Below, in pieces: positions 15,300 to 24,200 of a stretch of DNA of 64,000 bases. A program made the translations under genes and the position numbers. Every line of letters begins with the position of its first letter. Positions within the stretch are counted from its first letter, which is position 1. The notes under the pieces are model-generated. The model saw only the letters and a list, made by a program, of their open reading frames with translations. It had not been told where the DNA came from and made no database searches. The stretch comes from Microbacterium oleivorans (lineage in GTDB: Bacteria > Actinomycetota > Actinomycetes > Actinomycetales > Microbacteriaceae). The stretch lies in NCBI RefSeq assembly GCF_013389665.1, contig NZ_CP058316.1, positions 1,612,001 to 1,676,000 of the forward strand. The letters are read 5' to 3'.

Positions 15300-16658
15300 T
15301 CATGCGTTCACGGTACCGGTGGCGTCGTCGCGCACCGCGTCGCCGCACGGTGGCGGACCGGGATCCGGCCCGCCACCCGCCCGGTCTCCGCCCTCTGACG
15401 CCGCCAGCTCGCGCGGATCCCGGATGGTGCGCAGCGGCGACAGCGCCACCCACACGACCGTCAGCAGCACGCCGCCGCATCCGATGGCCATCCCGGCACG
15501 GGTGCCCAGCAGCTCGCCGGCGATGCCGCCGAGGCCGGCGCCGAGGGCGATCACCCCGTACGAGATCCAGCGCATGGTCGCGTTCACGCGCCCGAGCAGC
15601 GCATCCGGGGTCCGCAGCTGCCGGAGCGTCAGCGCCACGACGCTCGAGAGCGCGGTGCCGGCACCGTTGCACGCGAAGACTCCCACCAGAACGGCGATCA
15701 GCGCGGGAAGGGGCAGGCCGGCCGGGATGACGGGCAGGGCCGACAGCGCCACGCTCTCGACGGCGGCGCACGCGACGAGCACCCGCCCCGCGCCGAAGCG
15801 GCGTACCGCCCCGGGGGCGTTCGCCGCGGCGGCCACGGCGCCGACCGCCCCGAGACCGAAGACGAGCCCCAGGTGGCCGGCCTCGAGCCCCAGCTCGCGT
15901 ACCGCGTGGACCGTGAAGAGCACCGTGATCGCGTGCGCGAACAGGTTGTAGATCGCAGCGAAGCCGACGAGAGCCACGAGATAGCGGTCACGTCGTACGA
16001 ACCGCAGACCTTCGCGGAGCTCGGCGAGAGCGCCGTGCCCGGTCGGCGTCGGACGACGCTCCCGGGCCCCGATCCCGATGAGCGCCACCGCCGAGACGAC
16101 GTACGTCACCGCGTGGGCGAGCAGGGCCCACGCGGCCGTCAGCGTCTGGATGAGCACGCCGCCCAAGCCCGGACCGCCGATCTCGGCGGCCGCTGCGGTG
16201 GCCTGCAGCCGCCCGTTCGCCCGTTCGAGCTGGTCGCGCCCCGCGACGGTCGGCAGGTAGGACTGGTAGCTCACCTCGAAGGCGACGGTGAACGCGCCGA
16301 GGAGCAGCACGAAGAACAGGAGGGCCGGCAGTGTCAGCCGGCCGAGCGACGCGAGGAGCACGATCACCACGGTCAGCGCGGCGCGGGCGAGATCGGCGGC
16401 GATGAGGATGGGGCGTCGTCGCATCCGGTCGACGAGGACGCCGAGCGGCAGAGCCAGCAGCAGGAACGGCACCCATCGCGCCGCGCCGAGCATCCCCGCC
16501 TGCCCCGCGCTCGCTCCCAGACTGACGACCGCGAGCAGCGGGACCGCGAGCTCGCTCACCTGCACTCCGATCGATGAGGCGCCCTGAGCGAGCCAGAGCC
16601 GACGGAACCCCGGCCCGAGCCCGGTGGATGCTCGACTAACGCGTGCGGAACGTTTCAT
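15300..16658 (-). CDS. MFS transporter, drug/siderophore-exporter type
   Basis: 452 residues with about 12 predicted membrane helices. The cytoplasmic loop LVDRMRRRP after helix 2 is the family signature loop, and the overall layout resembles the MFS_3/EntS-like efflux group. The C-terminal tail of about 35 residues is Gly/Pro/Asp-rich and probably cytoplasmic. It may export a toxic or signalling compound; nothing in the sequence names it. It is divergent from a CGNR regulator gene at 16722, and a perfect CTAACGC/GCGTTAG inverted repeat spans its start codon, suggesting regulation by that neighbour. Confidence 0.9.
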   Translation of the reverse strand: MKRSARVSRASTGLGPGFRRLWLAQGASSIGVQVSELAVPLLAVVSLGASAGQAGMLGAARWVPFLLLALPLGVLVDRMRRRPILIAADLARAALTVVIVLLASLGRLTLPALLFFVLLLGAFTVAFEVSYQSYLPTVAGRDQLERANGRLQATAAAAEIGGPGLGGVLIQTLTAAWALLAHAVTYVVSAVALIGIGARERRPTPTGHGALAELREGLRFVRRDRYLVALVGFAAIYNLFAHAITVLFTVHAVRELGLEAGHLGLVFGLGAVGAVAAAANAPGAVRRFGAGRVLVACAAVESVALSALPVIPAGLPLPALIAVLVGVFACNGAGTALSSVVALTLRQLRTPDALLGRVNATMRWISYGVIALGAGLGGIAGELLGTRAGMAIGCGGVLLTVVWVALSPLRTIRDPRELAASEGGDRAGGGPDPGPPPCGDAVRDDATGTVNA

Positions 16659-16665
16659 GCGTTAG
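16636..16665. promoter_or_regulatory. Inverted repeat spanning the MFS start, possible operator
   Basis: Perfect 7-bp arms CTAACGC (16636-16642) and GCGTTAG (16659-16665) bracket the first codons of the MFS gene. A related CTAATGC lies near 16683. Binding by the CGNR regulator is a guess. Confidence 0.35.
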
Positions 16666-16709
16666 ACCCTCGCACACCCCGACTAATGCCACAACGTCCA
16701 TACAGGAGT

Positions 16710-16715
16710 TAGCAT
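16710..16715 (+). promoter_or_regulatory. -10 element of the CGNR regulator gene (leaderless type)
   Basis: TAGCAT ends exactly 6 nt before the GTG at 16722; the intervening GGGAGG abuts the start codon too closely to act as a normal ribosome-binding site. Confidence 0.5.
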
Positions 16716-16721
16716 GGGAGG

Positions 16722-17315
16722 GTGGAAGAGCCGCGCACGTCGACACCGTTCCCCGAGGTCGCGGGCCACCCCGCCCTCGACCTCGTCGACACCGTGCACT
16801 GGCGACTCGACCCGTCGCGGGCGATCGACACGCTCACCGACTTCGCCGACGTCATCGCCTGGTGCCGCCAGCTCGGCCTCGCACCGTCGGCGGTGACGGA
16901 CGCGGCTCTGCTCACGGCCACGCCTGCGGCGACCGCGACGCGCGAGCACCGGGCCGTCGTCGCACTGCGCGAGGCCGTCTACGAGGCGGTGTTCGAGCGA
17001 TCCGAGAGGGCCGCCGAGCTCGTCGCACGCGAGCATGCCGCGGCGCTCAGCCGGTCGGCCCTGCGCCGTCGCGAGGAGCCTGCGACGTGGGAGTGGGACG
17101 TGCCGCACGACGCGACCGGACCGCGGGCCGCGATCGCGATGATCGCCCACGACCTGCTGACCGCCGACCTCGCCTCGGCGCGCCAGTGCGCGGACGACGC
17201 GTGCGGGTGGGTCTACCTCGACCGTTCGCCGCGGCGCAACCGCATCTGGTGCACGGCGGCCGGCTGCGGCAACCGCAACCGCGTCAAGCGCCACCAGGCC
17301 AAGCGCACGTCGTGA
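16722..17315 (+). CDS. CGNR zinc-finger regulator (ABATE domain)
   Basis: 197 residues. The N-terminal part opens with HPALDLVDTV, typical of the stress-induced ABATE domain. The C-terminal part holds the CGNR zinc finger, with Cys pairs in CADDACGWVYLD and WCTAAGCGNRNRV, and the name-giving CGNR sequence. These proteins are thought to be transcription regulators in actinobacteria. It is divergent from the MFS exporter, which is its probable target. The GTG start is supported by the -10 box spacing. An ATG 8 nt upstream is in the wrong frame. Confidence 0.9.
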   Translation: MEEPRTSTPFPEVAGHPALDLVDTVHWRLDPSRAIDTLTDFADVIAWCRQLGLAPSAVTDAALLTATPAATATREHRAVVALREAVYEAVFERSERAAELVAREHAAALSRSALRRREEPATWEWDVPHDATGPRAAIAMIAHDLLTADLASARQCADDACGWVYLDRSPRRNRIWCTAAGCGNRNRVKRHQAKRTS

Positions 17316-17342
17316 TCGCGGCCGGCGGAGGGCCCGCGGGCG

Positions 17343-17882
17343 TTAGCCGCTGAGCCGCCTCGCGCGGAGCTCCCCCATCGCGCCGGCCTCGACGAGGATG
17401 ACCTCGCCGTTGAGGATCCGCGGACAGGGGCTGCCGGTCAGCGCTTCCACGGCGAGGCGGAGCACCGTGCCGTGCGCCACCACCACGGTGTTCTCGCCCT
17501 GCCGCAGAAGATCCCGCAGCGCGCCCGCGCCGCGTTCGCGGGTCGCATCGATCGACTCCGCGCCCGGGTACCCCTCGTCCGGCCAGTTCTCCCGCGCCTC
17601 GGCGACGAGCCGACCTTCGGCCTGGCCGTAGTCGCGCTCGACGAGGTCGCTCCGGCGCTCGTGCCGGATGCCGGGCAGGTGGGCGCCGATGATCTCAGCG
17701 GACTGCACCGCCCGCCGCAGCGGCGACGACACGATGCGGGCCCAGACCGCTCCCGACAGGATCCGTCCCGCCGCGGCCGCCTGCTCCTCGCCCACGCCGT
17801 CGAGCACCAGGTCGGATCGACCCTGCATGCGGCGTTCGCGGTTCCATGCCGTCCGACCATGGCGGACGAGCGCGAGCGTCAC
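17343..17882 (-). CDS. Histidine phosphatase family protein (phosphoglycerate mutase-like)
   Basis: 179 residues. The phospho-acceptor motif RHGRTAWN begins at residue 7 with His8; RMQGRSDLVLDGVGEEQA is characteristic, and VVAHGTVLRL carries the second catalytic His. The size suits a small phosphatase rather than true phosphoglycerate mutase. Its GTG start overlaps the stop of the ABC ATPase gene (GTGA), so it is the last member of the phosphatase/importer operon beginning at 23240. In that setting it probably removes phosphate from an imported compound or its breakdown product. Confidence 0.9.
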   Translation of the reverse strand: MTLALVRHGRTAWNRERRMQGRSDLVLDGVGEEQAAAAGRILSGAVWARIVSSPLRRAVQSAEIIGAHLPGIRHERRSDLVERDYGQAEGRLVAEARENWPDEGYPGAESIDATRERGAGALRDLLRQGENTVVVAHGTVLRLAVEALTGSPCPRILNGEVILVEAGAMGELRARRLSG

Positions 17883-18976
17883 GACGGCACCGCGACGATC
17901 CGAGGCCGCAGGGGGCCCGTCCCGCCGGGGGCCGCCGGGGAATCGCCTTCCGGGTAGACGACGGCATCCGTCACCTCGACGGCGACCCGGTCGCCGACCA
18001 GCAGACGGGTGCCGGTCTCGCGGACCCGCAGCCGCAGATCTCGCCAGTCGACGACGACGTCGCACCCGTCCGGCGTGAAGAGCGCGGAGCGGACGACGGC
18101 GTCGCCGCCGCCGGGGTGCAGCCGCACCGACGTCGGCAGGACCGCCGCCGTCGCGCGCATCCCTTCGCCGCGCAGCGAGCCGCAGGCGAGCTCGAGCGGG
18201 TGCCCGTCGGCCCGGAAGCGGCCGCCGCTGACGGCACCCGCGACGAGCGTCGCGTCCGACAGGAAGCGCGCGACGAACGGGCTCGCCGGATGCGAGAGCA
18301 GGGTCTCCGGCGCGTCGATCTGCCGGATGCGGCCGGCGTCGAGCACCGCGACCCGGTCGGCGAGCGCGAGCGCCTCCGACCGGTCGTGCGTGACGTGGAT
18401 CACCGTCAGCCCGAGCTCGCGCGTCAGCGTGTGGAGTTCGAGCCGCAACCGGTCGCGGAGCGGCTCGTCGAGAGCCGAGAGCGCTTCGTCGAGCAGAAGG
18501 ACGCGCGGACGTGCGACGAGGGCGCGGGCCAGCGCGACGCGTTGCCGCTGCCCGCCCGAGAGCGTCGCCGGATCGCGGCGCTCGTGGCCGGCGAGGCCGA
18601 CCAGATCGAGGGCCTCGCCGACACGCTGGGTGCGTTCGGCTCGACCGACCCGTGCCCGGCGGAGCGGGTACTCGACGTTGCGTGCGACGTTCCAGTGGGG
18701 CCACACGGCGTGCTGCTGGAACACCATGCCGAGCCGGCGCTGCTCGGGCGGCACGGAGAAGCCCTCGCCCGCGAGCGGGCGGTCGCCGATCAGGATGCGT
18801 CCGGCGGTCGGGGTGAGGAAGCCGGCGATGCTGCGCAGCAGCGTCGTCTTGCCCGAGCCCGAGGGTCCGACCAGGGCGAGGAACTCGCCGTCGGCGACAG
18901 CGAGGTCGACGTCGGCGAGACCCAGCGTGCCGTCGCGGTAGCGGAGAGAGACGTGTTCGAGGGTGACGGATGCCAT
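17879..18976 (-). CDS. ABC transporter ATP-binding protein (FbpC/PotA class)
   Basis: 365 residues. Walker A GPSGSGKTT (37-45), signature LSGGQ (139-143), Walker B VLLLDE (159-164) and the switch His in HVTHDRSEA make a complete nucleotide-binding domain. A TOBE-like domain follows (about 245-350). It powers the permease encoded immediately upstream, 13 bp away. It belongs to the class used for iron(III), phosphonate and hexose-phosphate importers. Translation is coupled to the histidine phosphatase gene downstream. Confidence 0.95.
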   Translation of the reverse strand: MASVTLEHVSLRYRDGTLGLADVDLAVADGEFLALVGPSGSGKTTLLRSIAGFLTPTAGRILIGDRPLAGEGFSVPPEQRRLGMVFQQHAVWPHWNVARNVEYPLRRARVGRAERTQRVGEALDLVGLAGHERRDPATLSGGQRQRVALARALVARPRVLLLDEALSALDEPLRDRLRLELHTLTRELGLTVIHVTHDRSEALALADRVAVLDAGRIRQIDAPETLLSHPASPFVARFLSDATLVAGAVSGGRFRADGHPLELACGSLRGEGMRATAAVLPTSVRLHPGGGDAVVRSALFTPDGCDVVVDWRDLRLRVRETGTRLLVGDRVAVEVTDAVVYPEGDSPAAPGGTGPLRPRIVAVPS

Positions 18977-18989
18977 GACGGCCTTTCTG

Positions 18990-20675
18990 CTAACGAGAGC
19001 GCCGGGTCGCGAGGCCGATCACGGCGAGCCCGACCAGGGCGACGATGAGCGACCAGGCCGATGCCGTGCTGAAGGCGCCGGCCTGTTGGAAGTTGAAGAT
19101 CGCCACACCGAGGGTCTGCGAGCCCGGCGACAGCAGCAGCACCGAGAGCGTGAGCTCGCGCACCGCCGTGACGGCCACGACGACCGCCCCGGCGACCGCC
19201 GCGGGGGCGGCCATCCGGCAGGAGATGTCGAGGAGGGCGCGCAGCCGCCCGGCACCGGCGACGCGGGCGGCTTCCTCGGCGCTCGCCGGCGTCGCCGACA
19301 GGGGCGCGGCGACGGCCTGCACGACGAGTGCCGTGAACGAGGTGATGTAGGCGACGAGGATCAGCCACGGGGTGTTGAACAGGCCCAGCGACGGCGCGAG
19401 GATGAGCCACGCGACCGCGATCACGATGCCGGGGATCGCCTGGGGCATCATCGCCACGGCTCCGAGGCCCCGCGACGCCCGGCCGCCCGCGCGTGCCACG
19501 ACGACGCCGATCGCCAACCCCAGCACCCCGCAGACGACCGCTGCCAGCGCGGCGAGCACGACGGAGTTCGCCGCACCGGCGAGCGCGCTCTTCGTCGTGA
19601 CGGCACGCACCAGGTGATCGAGCGTCAGGTTCTCCCAGGTCAGCGGCACTCCGGGTGCCCGCAGAAGCGTCTGCGTGAGGAGGGCGAGGAGCGGCAGCAC
19701 GGTGATGACGAGCACGACGCCCCAGAGCGTCAGCCCGATCGGCATCCGGGCGCGTCCCAGCGGGGTGCGCTCGACGACGGCCTGCGACGAGTCGAGCTCC
19801 CACCCGCGCCGGGCGAGGAGGGCGTCGGCGACGAGAGCGAGGACGGCCACGACGAGCAGGACCACCCCGATGGTGGCGACGACGGCCAGCGGGTCCTCGA
19901 CGGTGCCGGACTGGAGGTACCGGTACACGAGGGTCGCGAGGGTGACGAACCGCTCGGGCAGCCCGATGATCGACGGGATGCCGAAATCGGCGAGGTTCCC
20001 CACGGCGATGAGGACGAATGACGACACGAGCGCCGGACGCAGCAGCGGCACCGTGATCGACCCCAGCGCCCGGACGGGGCCGGCGCCGCCGATCCGGGCG
20101 GCCTGCTCCAGATCGCTCGGAATCCGACGGAGCGCCGCCGAGACGATGATCATCGCGATCGGATAGCTGTGCACGGTCAGGAGGACGATGACGCCGTCCG
20201 CGCCGTAGATCGACCACAGCGGGCCGCCGAACGCGTCGCGCCACCACAGATTGATGGGACTCGTCGGTCCCGCGACACCGAGCCACGCGATGGCGCCGAC
20301 GAAGGGCGGCATGAGAAGCGGGCTGAGCGCGAGCAGGCGCAGCACGGCGCGGCCGGGCACGTCGGTGCGGTCGAGGAGCAGCGAGAAGACCGTGCCGACG
20401 ACGACGGCCGCGAGTGCCGACCCGACGGCCGAGAACAGGCTGTTCGCCCCCGCCTGCAGCACGTCGCCCTGCGCCAGCACGGCGAGCTGATCGCCGCGAC
20501 CGGCGAGCACGACGAGCGCCCCGAGCGGCAGGAGGATCAGCGCGCCGCACGCGACCCAGAGGGCGACGATCAGCGCGTCCGCGCCGTCGGGCCGCCCACG
20601 ACGTCCGGGCCCGCCCGGCCGCACCCCGCGGGCCCGGACGACCGGGCCCGCGGGGTGCGTGGTGGTCGAGGTCAT
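18990..20675 (-). CDS. ABC transporter permease, two permease domains fused (FbpB/AfuB-like)
   Basis: 561 residues with about 12 predicted membrane helices in two homologous halves, each with its own EAA loop: LEQAARIGGAGPVRALG in the first half and EEAARVAGAGRLRALL in the second. One polypeptide thus supplies the whole membrane channel, as in FbpB and AfuB. A 30-residue Arg/Gly-rich tail precedes the first helix. The start codon overlaps the end of the binding-protein gene (stop at 20672). Confidence 0.93.
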   Translation of the reverse strand: MTSTTTHPAGPVVRARGVRPGGPGRRGRPDGADALIVALWVACGALILLPLGALVVLAGRGDQLAVLAQGDVLQAGANSLFSAVGSALAAVVVGTVFSLLLDRTDVPGRAVLRLLALSPLLMPPFVGAIAWLGVAGPTSPINLWWRDAFGGPLWSIYGADGVIVLLTVHSYPIAMIIVSAALRRIPSDLEQAARIGGAGPVRALGSITVPLLRPALVSSFVLIAVGNLADFGIPSIIGLPERFVTLATLVYRYLQSGTVEDPLAVVATIGVVLLVVAVLALVADALLARRGWELDSSQAVVERTPLGRARMPIGLTLWGVVLVITVLPLLALLTQTLLRAPGVPLTWENLTLDHLVRAVTTKSALAGAANSVVLAALAAVVCGVLGLAIGVVVARAGGRASRGLGAVAMMPQAIPGIVIAVAWLILAPSLGLFNTPWLILVAYITSFTALVVQAVAAPLSATPASAEEAARVAGAGRLRALLDISCRMAAPAAVAGAVVVAVTAVRELTLSVLLLSPGSQTLGVAIFNFQQAGAFSTASAWSLIVALVGLAVIGLATRRSR

Positions 20676-21706
20676 CGCAGGAAGAGCGACCGGAACGTCT
20701 CGACCGCGGCATCCTGCGTGCTGCGGATGGTCTCGAGGTCGGGCGACAGGATCATGATCTCGTCCATCGAAGGAGCGCCCTCCGGCGTTCCCACGTCGGA
20801 GCGCACGGGCAGGTACGACTGCTCGACGGCCAGCTCCTGCCCCTCGGCGCTGACGAGGAAGTCGACGAAGGCCTGCGCCGCCTCGGCCTCATCGGTGTCG
20901 GCGAAGATGCCGACCGGCTGCGAGACGTAGGGGACGCCCTCGGATGGGTAGGCGACGGCGATCGGGGACCCCTGCTCGGCGAGCTCGCGGACGAGATAGT
21001 CCACGACGATGCCCACCGGCTGCGCTCCACTCGCGACGGCCTGCGACACCGGCCCGTTGCTGTCGGCGATGACCGGGCGGTTCTCGGCGAGCGCGGCCAT
21101 CCACTCCTCGCCCAACTGGTCGTCGTCGAGCCAGACCGCAGCGTTGTAGGCCGCGGCGCCGGAGACGTCGGGGTTGGGCATGACGATCCGGTCGGCATAG
21201 GAGGCGTCGGTCAGGTCGGCCCACGACTCGGGCGCCTCGGTGATCATCCCGGTGTTGTAGGCGATGACCGTCGGGATGATGCGGGTCCCGGTGTAGTACC
21301 CCTCGGCGTCGACCACATCGGGGTTGAGCTGCTCGACGCCGGCCGGGGCGTACGACAGCAGCAGGTCGTCCGCGGCGTAGCCCTCGAACGTCCCCGCGTC
21401 GGCGGCGAGCAGCACGTCGGCCTGGATGCCGCCGGACTCGCGCTCGGTGGCGATGCGGGTGGTCAGGTCTCCGGTGCCGGCGCGGAAGACCTCGACCGTG
21501 ATCTCGGGGTGCACCTCGGCGAAGGCGGCGACGAGCTCGTCGGCCTTCTCCTGCGGCTCCGAGGTGTACAGGGTGATGGTCGCCGGCTCGGCGCCGCCGG
21601 CGGCCGTCTCGGTCGAGCCGGCCCCCGGGCTCGACGAGCAGCCGGCGAGGGCGACGGCGGCGAGTCCGAGCAGGGCGACGGGGACGGTGGTGCGCGTGCG
21701 TGACAT
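20672..21706 (-). CDS. ABC transporter solute-binding lipoprotein (FbpA/AfuA-like)
   Basis: 344 residues. A lipoprotein signal ends in the lipobox ALAGC with Cys23. The mature protein (ITLYTSEPQEKADELVAAF, then RIIPTVIAYNT and WADLTDASYADRIVMPNP) is a type-2 binding protein of the COG1840 group, which includes iron(III)-binding FbpA, 2-aminoethylphosphonate-binding and hexose-phosphate-binding AfuA members. Tyr residues that FbpA uses for iron are not clearly recognisable by eye. An alternative ATG at 21727 adds seven residues and overlaps the stop of the upstream gene (ATGA); the start at 21706 gives the cleaner signal peptide. Confidence 0.9.
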   Translation of the reverse strand: MSRTRTTVPVALLGLAAVALAGCSSSPGAGSTETAAGGAEPATITLYTSEPQEKADELVAAFAEVHPEITVEVFRAGTGDLTTRIATERESGGIQADVLLAADAGTFEGYAADDLLLSYAPAGVEQLNPDVVDAEGYYTGTRIIPTVIAYNTGMITEAPESWADLTDASYADRIVMPNPDVSGAAAYNAAVWLDDDQLGEEWMAALAENRPVIADSNGPVSQAVASGAQPVGIVVDYLVRELAEQGSPIAVAYPSEGVPYVSQPVGIFADTDEAEAAQAFVDFLVSAEGQELAVEQSYLPVRSDVGTPEGAPSMDEIMILSPDLETIRSTQDAAVETFRSLFLR

Positions 21707-21723
21707 GGGGGTCCAATCGGGTG

Positions 21724-22512
21724 TCATCGGGTGAGGAGGGAGGAGAAGATCGGTGCGGGGGAGTCGAGGCCGACGTTCGTCACGATCAGCCCGTCGGGCA
21801 GCAGATGCACGAGCGAGAACATCGCGAGGTCGTGGCCGCTCACCCGGTCGGGTCCGGCGTCCATGACCTGGTGGTAGGCCAGCGACGGGCCCACCGAGAT
21901 CGGGATGCCGCGCAGCGTCGCCGAGAGCGGGTGGTGGAAGTGCCCGGCCAGCACCGCGCGGACGTCGGTGCCCTCGACGGCGTCGAGGAAGGCGGCGGCG
22001 TCGCGGAGACCGGCTTCGGCGAGGGCCGGCATCGGAGATCCGAGCGGTGCGTGGTGGAGCGCGACGACGGTGCCGACGCCGTGGGGCACCGACAGGACAC
22101 GGCGGAGCCAGGCGATCTGCCCGTCCCCCAGCTCTCCGGGGGACGAGTCGAGCAGCACGAACCGCAGGTCGTCGACGAGCTCGACGCGGTGATGACCGCC
22201 GCCGTGGCCGCGCAGGACGCGCGCGGCCACGGGATCGTCGTGGTTGCCGAGGGCGGTGAGCACGGGGACGCCGGCGACGTCGGCGAGGCGGGCGAAGGCG
22301 TCGCGCAGCGCGGGGTAGGCGCCGCGGTGGCCGCGCTGCGCGAGGTCGCCCGTCACGACGATGGCCTCGGGGGTGATCGCCGCGTCGCGGATGTACGTCT
22401 CCACCCGGCGCAGGCGTTCGATCCCGTCGACGGCGTCGTACAGGAGCCCGCCCGCCGTGGCGTGCACGTCGCTGAGATGCAGCACCGTGAGCCGTCCCGA
22501 TGCCCGGCTCAT
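21724..22512 (-). CDS. Calcineurin-like metallophosphoesterase (CpdA/Icc-like)
   Basis: 262 residues. The two-metal phosphoesterase motifs are complete: HLSDVH (12-17), GDLAQRG, GNHDD, HHAPLG and GHFHHP. It most resembles the cAMP phosphodiesterase/Icc group, but those proteins act on many phosphoesters. Its ATG overlaps the stop of the tyrosine-phosphatase-like gene (ATGA) and its stop overlaps the alternative start of the binding protein. Together with the flanking phosphatases this indicates processing of a phosphorylated nutrient. Confidence 0.92.
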   Translation of the reverse strand: MSRASGRLTVLHLSDVHATAGGLLYDAVDGIERLRRVETYIRDAAITPEAIVVTGDLAQRGHRGAYPALRDAFARLADVAGVPVLTALGNHDDPVAARVLRGHGGGHHRVELVDDLRFVLLDSSPGELGDGQIAWLRRVLSVPHGVGTVVALHHAPLGSPMPALAEAGLRDAAAFLDAVEGTDVRAVLAGHFHHPLSATLRGIPISVGPSLAYHQVMDAGPDRVSGHDLAMFSLVHLLPDGLIVTNVGLDSPAPIFSSLLTR

Positions 22513-23240
22513 GCGGCATCCCCGCTCGCGCGGTCGTTCTTCCGGCGCAGCGCGCGCAGCTGGTCTTCGCTGAGCCCGTGCTCCCGCAGATAGCGGTCCG
22601 CTCCCCCGAGGGCGTCGATGACCGCCAGCGCATGCCCGATCGCCTCGGCCGGACTCTCGAGATGCAGGCGGAGCGTGGCCGCGCGGTCGGCGTCGGAGAG
22701 GGCTCGGACGATCCGGTCGGCGTGCGCCTGGCGCACCGGGCGCACCTCCGCGGCCGACAGCACGTAATCGGCGACGATCGCCTCGGCGCTCTCCCCCGCC
22801 GCGGAACGCGCGAGCGCCACGACGAGCCCGGTGCGATCCTTGCCCGCCGTGCAGTGCACGAGAACTGCGCCGTCCGCATCGGCGACGACGCCGACGGCGC
22901 GGGCGAGGGCTTCCGCGCGTCGCCGCAGGAGGTTCTCGTAGATCTCCTCGAGACCGCCGACGGCGGGCGGCTCGGTGCCGTAGACGGGGATCGAGCGGAC
23001 CGGGATGCCGTGACGCGCGGGGCCACGCTCCGAGGGCTCCCGCAGATCGAGGATGAGCGATACCCCGAGGGTCGAGAGGACGGCGGCCCCCGCATCCGTC
23101 AGCGCCTCGGTCGCTCCGGAGCGGACGAGCCACGGCGTCCGGTCACGGCTCGCGCGGACGTTGAACAGCCCGTCCACCTCGAGCGTGCGCATCCGACCGC
23201 GTCCGTCCACGCTCGCTGTTACGTCCGTTACATCACTCAC
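22509..23240 (-). CDS. Tyrosine-protein phosphatase-like protein (PTP/DSP fold)
   Basis: 243 residues. The P-loop HCTAGKDRTG starts at residue 129, with Cys130 as nucleophile and Arg136. The N-terminal part (NVRASRD, then LILDLREPSERGP) is typical of the MptpB/IphP-like bacterial lipid and inositol phosphate phosphatases. Despite the name, these often hydrolyse phosphoinositides or other small phosphoesters. It is the first gene of a six-gene operon (phosphatase, metallophosphoesterase, binding protein, permease, ATPase, histidine phosphatase), 82 bp downstream of an RpiR regulator gene on the same strand. The start is GTG; a palindrome with arms TGTnACG/CGTnACA covers its first codons. Confidence 0.9.
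   Translation of the reverse strand: MSDVTDVTASVDGRGRMRTLEVDGLFNVRASRDRTPWLVRSGATEALTDAGAAVLSTLGVSLILDLREPSERGPARHGIPVRSIPVYGTEPPAVGGLEEIYENLLRRRAEALARAVGVVADADGAVLVHCTAGKDRTGLVVALARSAAGESAEAIVADYVLSAAEVRPVRQAHADRIVRALSDADRAATLRLHLESPAEAIGHALAVIDALGGADRYLREHGLSEDQLRALRRKNDRASGDAA
23217..23232. promoter_or_regulatory. Imperfect palindrome at the start of the phosphatase operon
   Basis: TGT-T-ACG-TC-CGT-T-ACA is symmetric except for the marked inner positions and lies in codons 3-8 of the first operon gene. It could be an operator for the adjacent RpiR regulator, but coincidence with coding sequence cannot be excluded. Confidence 0.25.
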
Positions 23241-23322
23241 GGAACGCGATTACAGCCGCCGGACGTCTCCGGATGCTGGCACGCCGGTGACGCCGCGACG
23301 ACGAACGGGTGAACGCTCGGGG

Positions 23323-24150
23323 CTACTCGTCCGCGATCGCGTCCGCCACCACGTGGCGCATGCCCGCGGCAGCCGCCGTCTCGGCGCCCTGGGCGAGAGC
23401 GGAGTGCAGCGCGTGCAGGACGACCGTGTGACCGATGCGGGCGAGGAACGGATCGACGTCGTGCGACGCGGCCGCGGGCCCCGTCGCGATCACCAGGTGC
23501 GCCGTCCGCCCGATCGGCGATCTCGCGAAGCTGGTCACCGCGGCGACCCGGGCGCCCCGGTCGCGGGCGGCCGAGCAGGCGCGGAGCGATTGGACGTTCG
23601 CGCCCGAGTAGCTGAGCGCGAAGCAGAGGTCGCGATCGTCGAGCGAGTTCACCGCGAACTGCTGCGCCAGCGCGTCCACCGGGGCCTCGACCGCTCGCCC
23701 GAGGGTGCTGAGCCGCATCGCGAAGTCCTGCAGCGGCGGCCCCGAGAACCCGTTGCTGACCAGAACGACCCGGCGCGCGTCGCGGATCGCGCCCGCGACC
23801 TCGACCACCCGGGCGGCGCTCACGCTCTCCTGGGCCAGCCGCACCGCCTCGACCGCGTCGTCGAACGTGCTCGAGGCGATGTCGTCGAGCTCCCGCGCCT
23901 TCATCGGGGCCGAGCGTGCGAGCTCGAGCCGCAGGTGTTGGAAGCCCCGGAAGCCGAGGCTCTGACAGGCCCGGATGACGGTGGCCGTCGAGGTGCCCGC
24001 CGCCTGGGCCAGTTCGGCTGTCGACCACTCGACGACCTCGTCCGAGCGTTCGAGGATGAGGGTCGCGACCTTCGACTCGCTCGGTCCGAGCAGCGAAGCA
24101 GACGAACGGATGCGCGCCAGCACGCTCAGTTCGGGGCGGGAAAGGGTCAT
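23323..24150 (-). CDS. RpiR/MurR-family transcriptional regulator (HTH + SIS domain)
   Basis: 275 residues. The N-terminal helix-turn-helix (WSTAELAQAAGTSTATVIRACQSLGF, about 45-70) is the RpiR type, and residues about 110-245 form a SIS phosphosugar-binding domain (VVLVSNGFSG, LSYSGANVQ). Such regulators sense sugar phosphates, which fits the downstream operon of three phosphatases and an importer. The ATG at 24150 has AAGGA upstream; the frame stays open to 24237 but lacks a better signal. TACATT (minus strand, 24192-24187) is a likely -10, and a perfect CCGGATC/GATCCGG palindrome lies just upstream of it. Confidence 0.93.
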   Translation of the reverse strand: MTLSRPELSVLARIRSSASLLGPSESKVATLILERSDEVVEWSTAELAQAAGTSTATVIRACQSLGFRGFQHLRLELARSAPMKARELDDIASSTFDDAVEAVRLAQESVSAARVVEVAGAIRDARRVVLVSNGFSGPPLQDFAMRLSTLGRAVEAPVDALAQQFAVNSLDDRDLCFALSYSGANVQSLRACSAARDRGARVAAVTSFARSPIGRTAHLVIATGPAAASHDVDPFLARIGHTVVLHALHSALAQGAETAAAAGMRHVVADAIADE

Positions 24151-24200
24151 GACCGTCCTTGCGCGAAGAGATCGTGGCTCGACCCGAATGTAGCGCCTCC

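Noticed and set aside
20672..21706. Calling the FbpA-like lipoprotein an iron-binding protein
   Set aside because: The iron-ligand tyrosines are not evident and the operon of three phosphatases with an RpiR regulator points elsewhere; the ligand is left open.
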